A DNA stretch of 64,000 nucleotides. Origin: an uncultured Clostridia bacterium. Lineage in GTDB: Bacteria > Bacillota > Clostridia > Monoglobales > Monoglobaceae. This document shows, piece after piece, positions 62,385 to 64,000 of the stretch (positions within the stretch are counted from its first letter, which is position 1; each line of letters starts with the position of its first letter). The notes under the pieces are model-generated. The model saw only the letters and a program-made list of their open reading frames with translations. It was not told where the DNA came from and did not search any database. Both the position numbers and the translations under genes were made by a program. The stretch lies in NCBI GenBank assembly GCA_934463175.1, contig CAKSIW010000001.1:1-64000 (forward strand). The letters run 5' to 3'.

Positions 62385-63410
62385 CTATATAAACGGTCTG
62401 CGGTCAAGCACAAGCCTGAGCGGCTTATCCGTTTTCAGCTCACCCGGAAGTGCCGTCTGAAGCTCTGCCAGGGCGCACACCGTTCCGAACAGCATGTGCA
62501 GATCATTGAACCCGTCATGCGTTTTATAATCAATAGAATACAGCCAATCGGTATAGTCCGCTGCAAAGCTGTGCAGTGTCTGCATTATATCGCTGCGCCT
62601 GTAGCCGCTTTGCCTTAATGCACGCGTCAGGCAGTATGCCCAGTCAACCTCCAGAAATCCGATATACTGTCCGAACTTGTCACTGTCATAGCCGCAGCGT
62701 TTGCTTCCGATTTTGTGTCCGCTGTACAAATCAAGACAGGTGTCGATTATTTTCTCGGGATATGCGATTTTTTGTTTTGCATACTCAATGTTGAACAGAT
62801 AGTGAAAGCCGCCGCCCATATATTCAAACATTTCTGCATCACCGCTGAGAATTTCTCCCTTCTTCCAAAAGCCGCATTCGGGGTCGGCGTTCTCCCAAAG
62901 CCACTTAAAATATGACTCCTCCCACTCTGCACCGACCGAATCGGTCAGCTTGAGTGCCGCATATATTCCTGCACCTTGGTGAGCCTGCGGCCACGGCGTG
63001 TTCTTCCAGTCAAGTCCGTCAAGCAGGTCACGCAAGCCGTTCACGCTTGCATATTTCATCAGTGCCTTCAAAGGATAAAGCGGCTTTTGGTCAAACAGCT
63101 CCAGTGCCGCAATGCAGTGTGCCGTTGTGTGAATCGGGTGATGTGTGTCCTCCCTGAAAAGTCCGCTTTCCCTGTCCTGCATTGCCTGAAGAGTCTCATA
63201 ATGCGCTCTGCGGCTCTCCTCATTTTTCGGAAATTTATTTATGCTGTAGAGAATGTTCACCGCATCAGCACAGCCATATTCGTTCAATCCCATTTTCCTG
63301 TCACATTTTTCATTCTGCCACAGATACCGCGAATATTCACCCTCGGCGGCAAGTCTGTGACTTTGAACAGTCTCATATATCCTGTCTGTCAATTCCTGAA
63401 GCTTTATCAT
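62385..63410 (-). CDS. Alpha/alpha-toroid protein of unknown function
   Basis: 341 residues with no signal peptide. Repeating helical hairpins with TPEDTHHPIHTTAHCIAALELF-like segments (actual core DTHHPIHTTAHCIAALELF, about 95-113), PWPQAHQGAGIYAALKL, ADPECGFWKKGE and FLEVDWAYCLTRALRQSGYRR suggest an (alpha/alpha)6 barrel, the fold of many glycosidases, lyases and terpene cyclases. Conserved-looking His, Asp and Trp residues are consistent with an enzyme. GGGAGG lies before the ATG at 63410. Function inferred from the cluster only. Confidence 0.6.
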   Translation of the reverse strand: MIKLQELTDRIYETVQSHRLAAEGEYSRYLWQNEKCDRKMGLNEYGCADAVNILYSINKFPKNEESRRAHYETLQAMQDRESGLFREDTHHPIHTTAHCIAALELFDQKPLYPLKALMKYASVNGLRDLLDGLDWKNTPWPQAHQGAGIYAALKLTDSVGAEWEESYFKWLWENADPECGFWKKGEILSGDAEMFEYMGGGFHYLFNIEYAKQKIAYPEKIIDTCLDLYSGHKIGSKRCGYDSDKFGQYIGFLEVDWAYCLTRALRQSGYRRSDIMQTLHSFAADYTDWLYSIDYKTHDGFNDLHMLFGTVCALAELQTALPGELKTDKPLRLVLDRRPFI

Positions 63411-63412
63411 TG

Positions 63413-64000
63413 TCAATCCTCCCTGTAAATAAACACATTTCTCACCTTGCCCCAGTTTTTCTGAAGCACAACACTGTCACCCTCATGAATCTCCGATGCC
63501 GATATTTTCCTCAGAGTGCTTCTGTCCGGATTAATCAGATAGTATGCAACGTTCGTATGAACATAATGCGGACGAACCTCTCCCGATATGTCAACCATGA
63601 GAATGTCGTCATGCTTTGCGTTCAGCTTTCCGTATGTCATGCTGAGTGCCCAGTGTCCGCTGCCCCAGTTCACTGTTTTTCCCGTGCCGTTTTGTATTCG
63701 CGGCTCACGCGGATCGCCCGGACGGAATATAACCCTGAAATCCGTTATTTTCCCTGCTGCCTGACGTGCCTCGATTATATCGCCGGACACAAGATCGCCG
63801 AGTCTCACTCCGTCATACCACATTCCCTCGGAATATGCCTCTATGCTCAAATCATCAGCAGAAACATCTGTCATTGCGCCGTTCTGCCACCCGCTGACCG
63901 TGCATTGAATATCACCGTCCGCATTCGCTGACATTCCGACGGTGTCAACGACAATCCAGTTCTGATATGCCGAAAACGCCGATGTATTATCCGACATCAT
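63413..64000 (-). CDS. Surface or secreted protein, C-terminal part (cut by window edge)
   Basis: The last 195 residues or more of a protein that begins to the right of the window. It shows repeated beta-modules with GD-V/I motifs: GDLVSGDIIEARQAAGKITDFRVIFRPGD and EIHEGDSVVLQKNWGKVRNVFIY. Similar modules occur, as I recall, at the C-terminus of large secreted carbohydrate-active or S-layer-associated Clostridia proteins. It ends two bases before the toroid protein gene, so it heads the cluster as visible here. The N-terminus would show whether it is exported. Confidence 0.55.
   Translation of the reverse strand: MMSDNTSAFSAYQNWIVVDTVGMSANADGDIQCTVSGWQNGAMTDVSADDLSIEAYSEGMWYDGVRLGDLVSGDIIEARQAAGKITDFRVIFRPGDPREPRIQNGTGKTVNWGSGHWALSMTYGKLNAKHDDILMVDISGEVRPHYVHTNVAYYLINPDRSTLRKISASEIHEGDSVVLQKNWGKVRNVFIYRED

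Noticed and set aside
1..64000. CRISPR array, tRNA, rRNA, insertion sequence or prophage
   Set aside because: I looked for spaced repeats, cloverleaf ends (CCA), transposase motifs and phage modules and saw none.

Overview
The window reads as chromosome from an anaerobic, endospore-forming member of the Clostridia (Bacillota), probably a gut-type relative. The evidence is the gene set: a GerA/GerB/GerC germinant receptor operon, a GerS-like lipoprotein next to alr, mini-RNase III, EndoA toxin, pyruvate phosphate dikinase, a split transketolase, DUF4364, DegV, YitT, and YycH/YycI-like proteins. Shine-Dalgarno sequences are strong (AGGAGG) and genes are tightly packed. No tRNA, rRNA, CRISPR array, insertion sequence or prophage is visible. 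About four fifths of the genes lie on the minus strand.

Layout. 1-1450: start of an L-fucose isomerase gene running off the left edge, with a divergent AraC regulator. 1431-7129: minus-strand operon cysE-cysS-mrnC-yitT-tkt(N)-tkt(C) plus a 26-residue-repeat protein, closed by a perfect 24-bp-arm hairpin. 7304-13455: GT2 glycosyltransferase, small membrane protein, an AcpS-NnrD fusion, GerS-like lipoprotein, alr, a short EndoAI-like antitoxin, EndoA toxin and a secreted protein. 13482-30884: a long housekeeping run (rlmB, yifB, trmL, degV, DUF4364, mnmG, rluD-type synthase, addA, diacylglycerol glycosyltransferase, feoA, feoB, SNF2 helicase). 31052-36408: asnS-TPR, a 56-residue unknown, and a YycH/YycI-like pair downstream of a secreted protein whose promoter carries three TGTAAY hexamers at 11-bp spacing, an exact fit to the WalR box. 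36428-41449: a dispersed repeat, a cytoplasmic-type amidase, and gerA-gerB-gerC with a tiny two-helix membrane protein that probably is the germinant receptor D subunit. 41597-53567: esterase, VanW protein, DUF4186, XRE regulator, an aromatic-rich secreted protein, deacetylase, ppdK, tadA, a histidine-less HPr, mtaB and fba. 53552-53815: eight 33-bp tandem repeats grown out of the fba terminator. 53952-64000: a carbohydrate cluster (GH94 phosphorylase, DUF2264, SGNH esterase, CE15-like esterase, five-bladed-propeller glycosidase, an alpha/alpha protein and a surface protein), nearly all without signal peptides.

How it fits together. The last cluster looks like an intracellular route for oligosaccharides carrying uronic acid, perhaps as methyl or glycosyl esters: esterases open the substrate, DUF2264 and the propeller enzyme trim it, and GH94 phosphorolyses the remaining disaccharide. 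No transporter is in view. The spore-related pieces (gerABC plus D candidate, GerS-like/alr, amidase) and the wall-stress pieces (YycH/YycI, WalR-type boxes, VanW, deacetylase) are spread over the middle.

The most unusual observations are the WalR-type box upstream of a YycH/YycI pair that has no walRK beside it, a family of GTTAAC-ended hairpin repeats (one about 279 bp, two shortened forms), the terminator-derived 33-bp array, the putative 56-residue D subunit, the AcpS-NnrD fusion, and an EndoAI-like antitoxin that seems to lack its DNA-binding half.
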